Positions 1-7,086 of a stretch of 64,000 nucleotides of DNA are shown in pieces. The translations under genes were made by a program, and so were the position numbers. The stretch is from Vibrio hyugaensis (GTDB lineage: Bacteria; Pseudomonadota; Gammaproteobacteria; Enterobacterales; Vibrionaceae): the NCBI RefSeq assembly GCF_002906655.1, contig NZ_CP025794.1:248001-312000 (forward strand). The letters run 5' to 3'. Under the pieces are notes generated by a model, which did not search any database, had not been told where the DNA came from, and saw only the letters and a program-made list of their open reading frames with translations. The first letter of the stretch is position 1; each line of letters opens with the position of its first letter.

Positions 1-106
1 GTTTAAAAAACGCAATATTGAATCAAAAAATGCATATTAATAAATATATTTATAGCGATTTAATTATTACCAGAAACCTGGAAACTTATTGGAAATGCGG
101 CAATGT

Positions 107-137
107 TTGACTCTCACCTTAGGGGAAGGTCTAGATT
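107..137 (+). promoter_or_regulatory. MerR/CueR-type metal-responsive promoter (putative)
   Basis: A -35 element TTGACT (107-112) and a -10 element TAGATT (132-137) are separated by 19 bp, the long spacer typical of MerR-family activated promoters. The spacer carries a dyad of 21 bp: ACTCTCACC (110-118), TTA, GGGGAAGGT (122-130). The right arm matches the ACCTTCC/GGAAGGT half sites known for CueR; the left arm matches at 6 of 9 positions. The next gene is the 38-codon ORF at 172. The ligand, most likely Cu(I), is inferred. Confidence 0.5.
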
Positions 138-171
138 GGGGACGATCAGACTGGTATAGAAAGTTGAGAAA

Positions 172-288
172 ATGATGGGATGTTGTAATCAAGCGCCAAA
201 AGGCGGGACAGGAAAGCTGTCCTATTTATTGGGCGTAATTGGTGTTCTATTCGTGGTTATTTTGCTGCTGGCTACGTTATTTGGATAA
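172..288 (+). CDS. 38-aa single-pass membrane microprotein with an N-terminal Cys pair
   Basis: The 38-codon ORF starts ATGATG and ends in TAA. Its N-terminus is a short cytosolic-looking stretch with adjacent cysteines (MMGCCNQAPKGG). One hydrophobic segment follows, about residues 17-37, rich in Leu, Val and Ile. The ribosome site is weak (GAGA close to the start), so translation is not certain. The position 35 bp downstream of a 19-bp-spacer MerR-type promoter argues that it is a real transcript product. The Cys pair next to a membrane helix would suit a metal-handling or membrane-associated accessory peptide, but that is inference. I do not recognise the family. Confidence 0.5.
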   Translation: MMGCCNQAPKGGTGKLSYLLGVIGVLFVVILLLATLFG

Positions 289-303
289 ATGCGGGAAACA
301 AAA

Positions 304-321
304 ACACGCCTTAGAGCGTGT
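304..321 (-). terminator. Intrinsic terminator of the LysE gene
   Basis: The hairpin arms ACACGC (304-309) and GCGTGT (316-321) are followed on the minus strand by TTTTTGTTT. It lies 20 bp beyond the stop of the LysE-type gene. Confidence 0.75.
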
Positions 322-341
322 CTTCTGTTGAATAAGAACAT

Positions 342-971
342 TTAGAAGCGCGTATTGGCTAAACCAATGCCGAAGAAAATAAACAATCCACCGCTGACGT
401 AATTGAGCCATTTGCTGGTTTTAGAAGAGGTCAGTGTGGCCTTTACTTTTGTCGCGAAGAAAATCACAAACAAGAACCAACTTGCGACAATGCTTGCCTG
501 TAAAGCTCCTAACATCATGCTTTGCTCCAGAATATGTTCTGGTTTGACAAATTGCGGGAAGATGGACAAGTAAAACAGAACGATTTTGGGATTGAGCAAG
601 TTGGTAAGCAGTCCTTTAACGAACGCTTGCTTTAAAGTGTGCTCTTCAATTTTACGATCGAGTGTCAATTTTTGATCGGCAAGCTTAAAGCCACTCTTGA
701 AGTTATTAATACCAAGCCAAATCAAATAAGCCACACCCATCCATTTGAGCACATTAAACGCCAATACTGATTGGGAAAGTAGTAGGCTCAACCCTTTTGC
801 CGATACAAACGCATGAATCAGAAAACCGAGCCCAACACCTAGGATATTCGCTATCGCAAAGCGGCGATTCTGAGTTAGGGCGGTAAACAGGATCAACAGA
901 GCGTTTGGACCTGGAATGACGGCAAGGAAGAAAACAATACCGCCAAAGGCAAGTAAGGTGTCGAAGTTCAT
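342..971 (-). CDS. LysE/RhtB-family amino acid exporter
   Basis: This 209-aa integral membrane protein has the RhtB/LysE layout: an N-terminal helix leading into the PGPN motif (about residues 21-24), further hydrophobic segments, and the internal NLLNPK motif (about 124-129) that marks the family. Members export amino acids such as homoserine, threonine or lysine across the inner membrane; the substrate cannot be read from sequence. The length fits the usual 205-212 residues. It stands alone, with its own terminator downstream. A second, distinct family member lies at 5794-6429. A short CGA-rich upstream region gives no clear regulator site. Confidence 0.9.
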   Translation of the reverse strand: MNFDTLLAFGGIVFFLAVIPGPNALLILFTALTQNRRFAIANILGVGLGFLIHAFVSAKGLSLLLSQSVLAFNVLKWMGVAYLIWLGINNFKSGFKLADQKLTLDRKIEEHTLKQAFVKGLLTNLLNPKIVLFYLSIFPQFVKPEHILEQSMMLGALQASIVASWFLFVIFFATKVKATLTSSKTSKWLNYVSGGLFIFFGIGLANTRF

Positions 972-1404
972 TGTTATTCCAATTAAAGCAAAAGATTAGC
1001 ACCACGAGGATATGCCGAGACTGTACACATGAAAACGAAGAAAAACAAACAATGCCTTTTGAATAATCTCAAGTGGTAAGTGGGTGGCTGTACACTACTT
1101 AAATGTGATCTTTTAACGGACAATGGCGGACAATAGTTTTCTGAAAAATTAATTAGCAACATCGCGCACGTTGCAAGCAAAATATCCGGTAGATTTGTTT
1201 CAGTTCGAGGAAAATCCCCACTTTTTTGTTTAACTTGTTACAGACGGCCGCAAGATCAGAAAGTTCTTATTGTGTCCTGTGTCGAACAACCATAAAATCC
1301 GCGCGCTTTAGTTTTTATAATAAGCACACTCAATGATAAAAGTTGTTTTCATTTATCGTTGTTTTTAAGGATTTTATAGACGAGTTTCGTCTGATGACAC
1401 ATTC
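972..1404. other. Intergenic region between divergent LysE and LpxL genes
   Basis: These 433 bases lie between two divergent genes and hold no credible ORF. A small perfect hairpin, AGACGA-GTT-TCGTCT (1378-1392), sits just before the LpxL start. AT-rich sequence around 1310-1350 is a plausible promoter area, but I cannot point to a convincing -35/-10 pair. Confidence 0.5.
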
Positions 1405-2352
1405 ATGAATAAGCAAAAAACACCAAAATTCAAGGCAGAATTTCTGGCTCCTCGCTACTGGGGTACATTGATCATCATAGGCATCATGTATCTTCTTAGC
1501 CTTCTTCCCTTTCGTGTACAGCTATCGCTAGGAAGCGGAATTGGTCGTATCGCTATGCGACTTATGAAAAAGCGTCAAGTCACGATTAAACGTAATTTAG
1601 AGCTGTGTTTTCCAGGCATGAGTGCTCAAGAGCGTGAGGCTATTTTAAAAGACAACATCGACAATGCGGGTATCGCACTATTTGAAACCGCAATGGCTTG
1701 GTTTTGGTCTGATAAACGTGTCAACAAACACGTGACGATTGAAGGGATGGAACACATTGAAGCTCTAGAAAAACAGGGCAAAGGTGCTTTAATGCTTGCC
1801 GTTCATTCTATGAACCTAGAGTTAGGCGCAAGAGCGTTTGGCATCAAAAAATCAGGCATGGGCGTTTACCGACCAAACAACAACCCGTGTTTTGACTACT
1901 TTCAATATCAAGGCCGTTCGCGTTCCAACCGAACGTTGATTGATCGTAAAAATGTGAAAGCTATGCTGAATGCGCTGAATACTGGCGAACGTGTCTGGTA
2001 TGCTCCGGATCACGACTACGGTACACGTCGATCAACGTTTGCTCCTTTATTTGCCGTTAAGCGTGCTTGTACCACTACGGGAACGAGTTTGCTGGTGGAC
2101 GCAACGGACTGTGCCATTGTTCCATTTACTATGGTACGAGGCGACAATGGGCACTATACATTAACCATTAGTGAACCGGTTGAAGGGTTCCCAAAAAACG
2201 ACCCGGATCAAGCAGCAGTCTTTGTGAACAAGATTGTTGAGAAGTCAATTTTAGCAAGTCCTAGCCAATACATGTGGCTGCACCGTCGTTTCAAAACCCG
2301 ACCTGACGGTGAGTGCTGTTTATATAAGCCTCGCTTAGCTCCAGCAATATAA
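1405..2352 (+). CDS. lpxL: LpxL-type lipid A late acyltransferase
   Basis: The 315-aa protein belongs to the HtrB/LpxL/LpxM family, which transfers a secondary acyl chain from acyl-ACP to Kdo2-lipid IVA at the inner membrane. An N-terminal membrane segment (about residues 19-36) anchors it. The catalytic H-x4-E signature is HSMNLE, with His134 and Glu139; the Glu is the LpxL-like version of H-x4-D/E. Other family signatures are YAPDHDYG (about residues 199-206) and the C-terminal WLHRRFKTRP stretch. The length is normal. No good Shine-Dalgarno precedes the ATG; a hairpin occupies that position. Vibrio genomes carry several paralogues, so the exact acyl specificity (LpxL versus LpxM-like) is uncertain. 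Confidence 0.87.
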   Translation: MNKQKTPKFKAEFLAPRYWGTLIIIGIMYLLSLLPFRVQLSLGSGIGRIAMRLMKKRQVTIKRNLELCFPGMSAQEREAILKDNIDNAGIALFETAMAWFWSDKRVNKHVTIEGMEHIEALEKQGKGALMLAVHSMNLELGARAFGIKKSGMGVYRPNNNPCFDYFQYQGRSRSNRTLIDRKNVKAMLNALNTGERVWYAPDHDYGTRRSTFAPLFAVKRACTTTGTSLLVDATDCAIVPFTMVRGDNGHYTLTISEPVEGFPKNDPDQAAVFVNKIVEKSILASPSQYMWLHRRFKTRPDGECCLYKPRLAPAI

Positions 2353-2358
2353 TCCAAT

Positions 2359-2381
2359 AGCCCAGACTTTCGTGCTGGGCT
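2359..2381 (+). terminator. Intrinsic terminator after lpxL
   Basis: The arms AGCCCAG (2359-2365) and CTGGGCT (2375-2381) are followed by TTCTTTT. Confidence 0.75.
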
Positions 2382-2456
2382 TTCTTTTATCTGTCGATTC
2401 ATCTCCACATGATTGTCTGCCACAATAGCGATGCACAAGATTCAAGGAGCCTAAAG

Positions 2457-2978
2457 ATGAGACTATTTTTTGCTCTTACATTTGATGAAGCAAGTAAGTC
2501 GAAGCTCAAACAGATTCAAGAAAAGTTACAACAGAAAGGGATAGCAGGGCGGTATACCCGCAGAGATAACTTCCATATCACTTTGGCTTTCATCGGAGAA
2601 TCGACAGATGAAGAAGCACAGCATCTAATTGAAATTCTTCATCAGCTCACGGCCTCTTGTTCCGAAGTCGCCGTTGAACATCTAGGTTCGTTTCGTCAAA
2701 GTGGCAGACAGTTGGCTTGGTTAGGCATTGAAGACAACCCAGTTATTACAACGCTGCAAAATGAGCTGATAGAGACGTTGGAACAACATGCTTTTGTGAC
2801 AGGGTCATGTAAGTATGTTCCGCACATCACTTTAGCTCGCCATATCGACAAACAAGCGCCACTTGATGAGGTTCTTATCTCGCCTTTACTGTTGCCCATT
2901 CAATCCATCGCATTAATGGAAAGCAAGACCATTGACGGAAAACTCGTATATCACGTGTTAGAAGAGGTGGTTTGCTAG
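2457..2978 (+). CDS. thpR: RNA 2',3'-cyclic phosphodiesterase (2H/LigT family)
   Basis: ThpR/LigT-type 2H phosphoesterase, 173 aa from the chosen start. Two H-x-T motifs form the active site: HITLAFIG near residue 38 and HITLARH near residue 122. The family hydrolyses 2',3'-cyclic phosphate to 2'-phosphate and can ligate tRNA halves in vitro. The ATG at 2457 is preferred over an in-frame upstream start at 2409 because AAGGAG ends 8 bases before it and because the protein then opens with MRLFFAL, the usual family start. It lies just downstream of the lpxL terminator and appears monocistronic. Confidence 0.9.
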   Translation: MRLFFALTFDEASKSKLKQIQEKLQQKGIAGRYTRRDNFHITLAFIGESTDEEAQHLIEILHQLTASCSEVAVEHLGSFRQSGRQLAWLGIEDNPVITTLQNELIETLEQHAFVTGSCKYVPHITLARHIDKQAPLDEVLISPLLLPIQSIALMESKTIDGKLVYHVLEEVVC

Positions 2979-3048
2979 CGTTATCCAAACATCAAGTCAG
3001 CCAGTAATTCGCACTGGCTGAACCAGTTACAAAAACGATTACCGCTTT

Positions 3049-3483
3049 TTAGCTTGGCTTTTTCGACAGGTTTTCTGCCAACTTTCCAGCGACAAGTTGG
3101 AACGCTTCTAGCTCTTCTACAGACACATCTAGCGTCATCTTTTGAAAGATTTCTGCATCGACCGCTTTGATCTTCGCCAGTACTTTATTACCTTTCTCGG
3201 TGGTTAATAGACATTGGCTGCGCTTATCTTCCGGGTTTGGTCTTTTCTCGATAAACCCTTTTTCTATCAGCGTTTTAATCAAGCGTGTTACTTGTGCTTT
3301 GTCTCTGTTTAAGAAGTTCACCACATCCATTGCGTTACAAGGTGACTGCTTGCTGATGATTTTTATAACGCGTACGTGCATAGGTGCGATAGGGAGTTCC
3401 AGTTGCTCAATTTGCTCGTGCAGTTGACGTTTCAAAACGTGCACGAGATGAAACAGATTATCCAGCGATTTTGGATTCGACAT
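3049..3483 (-). CDS. MarR-family transcriptional regulator
   Basis: This is a winged-helix MarR-type repressor of 144 aa from the chosen start. The central region carries the typical HTH (NAMDVVNFLNRDKAQVTRLI) and the wing (KGFIEKRPNPEDKRSQCLLT), in which the D-x-R element is conserved across MarR proteins. The start at 3483 is chosen because GGAG lies 8 bases upstream; an in-frame ATG at 3522 is possible but lies inside the palindromic operator. It is divergent from the DUF3861 gene, and two perfect palindromes sit in the shared control region, so autoregulation and control of the neighbour are likely. The ligand is unknown. Confidence 0.88.
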   Translation of the reverse strand: MSNPKSLDNLFHLVHVLKRQLHEQIEQLELPIAPMHVRVIKIISKQSPCNAMDVVNFLNRDKAQVTRLIKTLIEKGFIEKRPNPEDKRSQCLLTTEKGNKVLAKIKAVDAEIFQKMTLDVSVEELEAFQLVAGKLAENLSKKPS

Positions 3484-3503
3484 GTAACACTCCAAGTCAA
3501 AGT

Positions 3504-3520
3504 GGTTGACATTGTCAACC
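3504..3520. promoter_or_regulatory. Palindromic operator 1 (MarR)
   Basis: GGTTGAC-ATT-GTCAACC is a perfect 17-bp inverted repeat 21 bp upstream of the marR-type start. Its 27-bp centre-to-centre spacing from a second palindrome places the two on roughly the same helix face. Confidence 0.65.
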
Positions 3521-3530
3521 ATGTGATTAT

Positions 3531-3547
3531 AGTTGATATTATCAACT
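3531..3547. promoter_or_regulatory. Palindromic operator 2 (MarR)
   Basis: AGTTGAT-ATT-ATCAACT is a perfect 17-bp inverted repeat with the same TTGA-N5-TCAA core as operator 1. It lies between the divergent MarR and DUF3861 genes. Confidence 0.65.
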
Positions 3548-3655
3548 TAATTGAAAGCAACTTCAAGCTGACAAGTGAATGATAGATTCCCTGATCATCA
3601 AGCAAAGGAGTAAGTGCTTTCTAAAAAGCTAACGAATATCGTTTGGAGAAATGAG

Positions 3656-3955
3656 ATGAGAAAAGACAACTGCTACCGTATCACCATTGAAGAAGTGAAC
3701 GTCGAAGAAGGTCGTGAAGCAAAAAGCTTGAGTTTTGAAGTTCAAGATCGTGAAGACATGCTGAATATTGTAGAGAAAATCAATCAGGGCAGTGGCTTAG
3801 AGCCTACTGATGCAACGCGTGTTGGTGTTGCGCTTCGTTTACTTGGCCCGGTAATGATGAAAGATCGCAAGCATCCTCTGTTTGCCGACTTTATGCCGCA
3901 TTTCAGAAACTTCATGCAAAACATGAAAAGCACCGTGAAGCGCAATTACGCATAG
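3656..3955 (+). CDS. DUF3861 domain protein
   Basis: The 99-aa soluble protein resembles the DUF3861 family, whose function is unknown. It opens with MRKDNCYRITIEEV and has a central helix LNIVEKINQG and a C-terminal FADFMPHFRNFMQNMKS stretch. The ATG at 3656 is chosen because GGAG at 3645-3648 is well placed; a GTG at 3614 would extend the frame but sits only 3 bases after an AAAGGAG. It is transcribed divergently from the MarR gene, so the two paired palindromes probably control it. A bidirectional terminator follows. Confidence 0.75.
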   Translation: MRKDNCYRITIEEVNVEEGREAKSLSFEVQDREDMLNIVEKINQGSGLEPTDATRVGVALRLLGPVMMKDRKHPLFADFMPHFRNFMQNMKSTVKRNYA

Positions 3956-4000
3956 TCACGTGCTTGCGAGTGTTAAAACATGAGTGTTTAGCACAAACAA

Positions 4001-4023
4001 AAGGCTGGTATCGAACCAGCCTT
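4001..4023. terminator. Bidirectional terminator
   Basis: AAGGCTGGT (4001-4009) pairs with ACCAGCCTT (4015-4023). T-rich sequence on both sides lets it serve the convergent DUF3861 and M32 carboxypeptidase genes. Confidence 0.8.
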
Positions 4024-4047
4024 TTCGGTTTTGTCATTACGTTTGGC

Positions 4048-5526
4048 TTATTTGTCCAGGTAACGGCTTTCCAAGTGCGCTTTAAAGTGCTTCGCGTTCA
4101 GTGTTTCACTGGTTGCTTGGGTGACCAAATCATCTGTAGAAAACAGACTCCCTTTGCTCCAAATGTTGTCAGATAGCCAAGTGAAAATCGGTGATAGATC
4201 GCCAGATTGAATTGCTGTATCCACATCGACCGTTTGCTTCATTGCTGCCATGAACTGAGCCGCATACATCGCGCCTAATGTGTAAGAAGGGAAATAGCCG
4301 AAGGAGCCATCTGTCCAGTGGATGTCCTGCATACAACCGTTTTTGAAGTTACCTTCTGTCGATAGACCAAGGTAAGCCTTCATTTTCTCGTTCCACAATT
4401 CTGGTACGTCGGTGTGCTTGATCACGCCATTCATTAGGTCACGTTCAATCTCATAACGCAGGATAACGTGAGCTGGGTAAGTGAGTTCGTCTGCGTCTAC
4501 GCGGATAAAGCCTTTCTCTACATGCGTGTAGATCTTTGATAGGTTATCTTGTGTAAACTCTGGGCCTTCAAAATGGTTGGCAGCCAGACGCGCAAGGTGC
4601 TCTACAAACGCTTGGCTACGGCCGACTTGCATTTCAAAGAACAGCGATTGTGATTCGTGGATACCCATTGAGCGCGCTTGGCCTGCGGTTGTTCCTGCTA
4701 GTGATTTAGGCAAACCTTGTTCATAACGAGCGTGGCCAGTTTCGTGTACGATACCCATCAATGATTGCACGAACTCACTTTCATCGTAGCGAGTCGTAAT
4801 GCGAACATCACTTGGCACGCCACCACAAAATGGGTGAACGCTTTCATCCAGACGTCCATGCTCGAAATCGAATTGAAGTAACTTCATTACTTCTAGACCC
4901 AATGCTTTCTGTTTTTCAGCTGGGTAGTGACCATTTGGTAGAAGAATGTTGTTTGCTTTCTGTTTTTCGATGGCTTCATCGATCATCGATGGTAACCAGG
5001 TTTTAACGTCAGCAAACAACACGTCTAATGAAGCGGAGGTGGTACCAGGTTCGTAAAGTTCCAGCATCGCATCATAAGGTGTAGTTCCACTCGCTTCTGC
5101 GCGGATTTGCGCTTCTTCTAAAGACAAGTTTACGACTTCTGCCCAGTTCTTTTCGAAACCGGCCCAATCATCATTACCACGTTGGGTACGCCATGCGTGC
5201 TCACATTTGGAGCCTGCTAGTGATTGAGCTTGTACCAAAGACTCAGGTAGCAAGTTGGCTTGTTGCCAGTCTCGCTTCATTTCGCGAAGCACAGCTTGAT
5301 CTTGGTTAGATAGTGACTCTTCGTCTGCTTGCGCAAACAGGTCACTTAAATGAGGTTGAGTCATTAAAGAATGAATGTGAACGTCCAGTTCGGCCATAGC
5401 GTTAGATCGTGCTTCTGCACCACCTGAAGGCATAACTGATGCCTGATCCCAACCTACAATCGAGGCAAGGTGATCGAAATTAGAGACTTTCTTTGAATGT
5501 TCGACGAGTTTTTGAAATGCGCTCAT
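4048..5526 (-). CDS. M32 family metallocarboxypeptidase (carboxypeptidase Taq)
   Basis: The 492-aa cytosolic zinc carboxypeptidase belongs to family M32 and removes C-terminal residues with broad specificity. The zinc motif HETGH lies at residues 261-265, and the family element HESQSLFFE follows about 30 residues later and supplies the third metal ligand. DXRXT (DVRITTRYD) and the GSFGYFPSYTLG motif near residue 410 are also family markers. The length is normal. It is monocistronic. The roughly 130-nt 5' leader contains three consecutive hairpins, so post-transcriptional control is possible. Confidence 0.95.
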   Translation of the reverse strand: MSAFQKLVEHSKKVSNFDHLASIVGWDQASVMPSGGAEARSNAMAELDVHIHSLMTQPHLSDLFAQADEESLSNQDQAVLREMKRDWQQANLLPESLVQAQSLAGSKCEHAWRTQRGNDDWAGFEKNWAEVVNLSLEEAQIRAEASGTTPYDAMLELYEPGTTSASLDVLFADVKTWLPSMIDEAIEKQKANNILLPNGHYPAEKQKALGLEVMKLLQFDFEHGRLDESVHPFCGGVPSDVRITTRYDESEFVQSLMGIVHETGHARYEQGLPKSLAGTTAGQARSMGIHESQSLFFEMQVGRSQAFVEHLARLAANHFEGPEFTQDNLSKIYTHVEKGFIRVDADELTYPAHVILRYEIERDLMNGVIKHTDVPELWNEKMKAYLGLSTEGNFKNGCMQDIHWTDGSFGYFPSYTLGAMYAAQFMAAMKQTVDVDTAIQSGDLSPIFTWLSDNIWSKGSLFSTDDLVTQATSETLNAKHFKAHLESRYLDK

Positions 5527-5559
5527 GTGACTACTCTTTATTATGTTCTTTCCTTAAAC

Positions 5560-5650
5560 GCCCCTTACGGGGTCCTTGAACGTGAAGTTCAAATCTCTCG
5601 ACAGCGATGCAGGGAAGCTCCGGCATCAAAGGCAATGCCGATCGAGAGAG
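5560..5650 (-). promoter_or_regulatory. Hairpin-rich 5' leader of the M32 gene
   Basis: Three consecutive inverted repeats lie upstream of the M32 start: CCCC-TTAC-GGGG (5561-5572), TTGAAC-GTGAA-GTTCAA (5576-5592), and a long stem TCTCTCGA/TCGAGAGA (5594-5601 with 5642-5649). The long stem encloses CGGCAT/ATGCCG (5621-5626 with 5635-5640). None has a U-tract on the minus strand. It matches no riboswitch I know. Confidence 0.45.
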
Positions 5651-5793
5651 TATTAATTTACTATTTATTAACAAACAATGCAGGTCTATTGTGCACAAAT
5701 TCAGTGACTTGTATAGCGCGCTTCAAAAGTTGCTTGCGAATCCAGCGGATTGACGGTATTGATGGGTAATTCTCAATCACTCATCACAATAAT

Positions 5794-6429
5794 ATGGATA
5801 TTTTGAATTTTGAGGCATTTTTGATTGCCATTACGATTTTGACGCTTACGCCAGGATTAGACACGGCTTTGGTGATTCGTAACACCAGTAGAGCCGGGCT
5901 AAAAGATGGTTGCACGACAAGCTTGGGGATTTGTTTTGGTTTGTTTGTGCATGCGTTTTTCTCTGCGGTCGGCATTTCAGCCGTTTTGGCTCAGTCAGCA
6001 GAGCTGTTCCAGATGGTCAAAATGGTCGGTGCTGCCTACCTTATTTGGTTGGGGTTAAGCAGCTTGAGAGCGTTGATTAAATCGAATGAAGGTATCTCGG
6101 TTTCTGAGCAAGCGCATCAAGATTACAGTGGTAAACGTTCTTTCCGTGAAGGTTTTCTTTCAAATGTGCTGAACCCGAAAACTGCGGTTTTCTATCTTGC
6201 GTTTCTGCCTCAATTTGTAAACCCAGAAGGCTCACCATTGTTGCAATCTATGGTAATGGCTTCGATTCACTTTATTATCGCAATGGTTTGGCAGTGTGGT
6301 TTGGCTGGCGCACTCAACTCTGCAAAAAGCTTATTAAAAAACGCCAGCTTCATGAAATGGATGGAGGGAGCAACAGGTGCTGTATTGGTTGCTCTTGGGA
6401 TTAAACTATTAGTAGAAAAACCAGCGTAA
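5794..6429 (+). CDS. LysE/RhtB-family exporter
   Basis: The 211-aa RhtB/LysE-type inner membrane exporter opens with MDILNFEAF and carries the family PG motif (TLTPGLDTA, about residues 17-25) and the internal NVLNPK motif (about 124-129). Family members export amino acids or related small molecules; the substrate is unknown. It is clearly distinct from the LysE-type gene at 342-971. It shares a TAATG junction with the next gene (stop and start overlap by one base), so translation of the two is probably coupled. Confidence 0.92.
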   Translation: MDILNFEAFLIAITILTLTPGLDTALVIRNTSRAGLKDGCTTSLGICFGLFVHAFFSAVGISAVLAQSAELFQMVKMVGAAYLIWLGLSSLRALIKSNEGISVSEQAHQDYSGKRSFREGFLSNVLNPKTAVFYLAFLPQFVNPEGSPLLQSMVMASIHFIIAMVWQCGLAGALNSAKSLLKNASFMKWMEGATGAVLVALGIKLLVEKPA

Positions 6430-6995
6430 TGCGTTTATTGATCCGGCTTGTTATCACGTTCTTCATTTTCCTTTTTGCTGTAGGGGCACTTGTCGCATGG
6501 AAGACAGTTCCACAATTGCAATTTGTTGAGAAAGGCATGGAGTGGGATTGGTATTGGGAGTATTTCTTGCCATTTTCTAATGGGATTCAAAGCACTCGAA
6601 CGCAAGATACCAAGCAACTTCTACTTAGGCGGGTTTATTTGGAGGATGCTACGGTAGTGTTTGTAGGGACGACGTTAGATAACAAGTTTGAAATCGATGT
6701 CGTGAACAAAGATGCTTGTGAGCCAAAGTCCAGTAAATGGGTGTCAGTTTCCGTTAATAGTCAGCCGATGTCTCATGTGCCTATGCTGTGTGAAGATTCG
6801 GGTGAAGGCTATATTTATCGATTTGTGGGTTCCAAATTGAAATCTTTAGAGTTTGGGATTGATGATAATTTCATTCGAGAAGACTTCAGTCAATGGCCAA
6901 TAGCGGACATAAAAGCTGACCAGTTCAAACAACAACATTCCGCTTTCTTCAATAAGCAGGGCGATGGTCAAGAACATCAATGGCTTCGTGATTAA
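6429..6995 (+). CDS. Membrane-anchored hypothetical protein
   Basis: The 188-aa protein begins with a strong membrane segment (LIRLVITFFIFLFAVGALVA, residues 3-22). The remainder is predicted to be periplasmic, with two cysteines (NKDACEPKSS and MLCEDSG) that could form a disulphide. I recognise no family. It starts in the TAATG overlap with the upstream LysE-type exporter, so the pair forms an operon and the protein may be an accessory of that exporter; this is inference from arrangement only. Confidence 0.7.
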   Translation: MRLLIRLVITFFIFLFAVGALVAWKTVPQLQFVEKGMEWDWYWEYFLPFSNGIQSTRTQDTKQLLLRRVYLEDATVVFVGTTLDNKFEIDVVNKDACEPKSSKWVSVSVNSQPMSHVPMLCEDSGEGYIYRFVGSKLKSLEFGIDDNFIREDFSQWPIADIKADQFKQQHSAFFNKQGDGQEHQWLRD

Positions 6996-7028
6996 CTTAT
7001 TTGAAGGTTTGCCCCCTGATTAAAACAA

Positions 7029-7055
7029 AAGAGATAAGCCACTGGCTTGTCTCTT
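7029..7055. terminator. Bidirectional terminator
   Basis: AAGAGATAAGCC (7029-7040) pairs with GGCTTGTCTCTT (7044-7055) with one G-U pair. It has T-rich flanks in both directions and lies between the convergent 188-aa gene and the ParA-like gene. Confidence 0.8.
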
Positions 7056-7086
7056 TTCATTTGTGGTTATAAAAGTCTCAAGCGAA

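Noticed and set aside
983..1180. 65-codon minus-strand frame upstream of the LysE-type gene
   Set aside because: No ribosome site or family resemblance; it overlaps the promoter region and the LysE start side.
2980..3021. Possible terminator between thpR and marR (TCAGCCAGT/ACTGGCTGA)
   Set aside because: The stem is good, but neither strand has a following T-run, so I do not call it a terminator.
3376..3582. Plus-strand frame spanning the MarR gene start and operators
   Set aside because: It overlaps the marR coding region and the palindromic operators, with no ribosome site.
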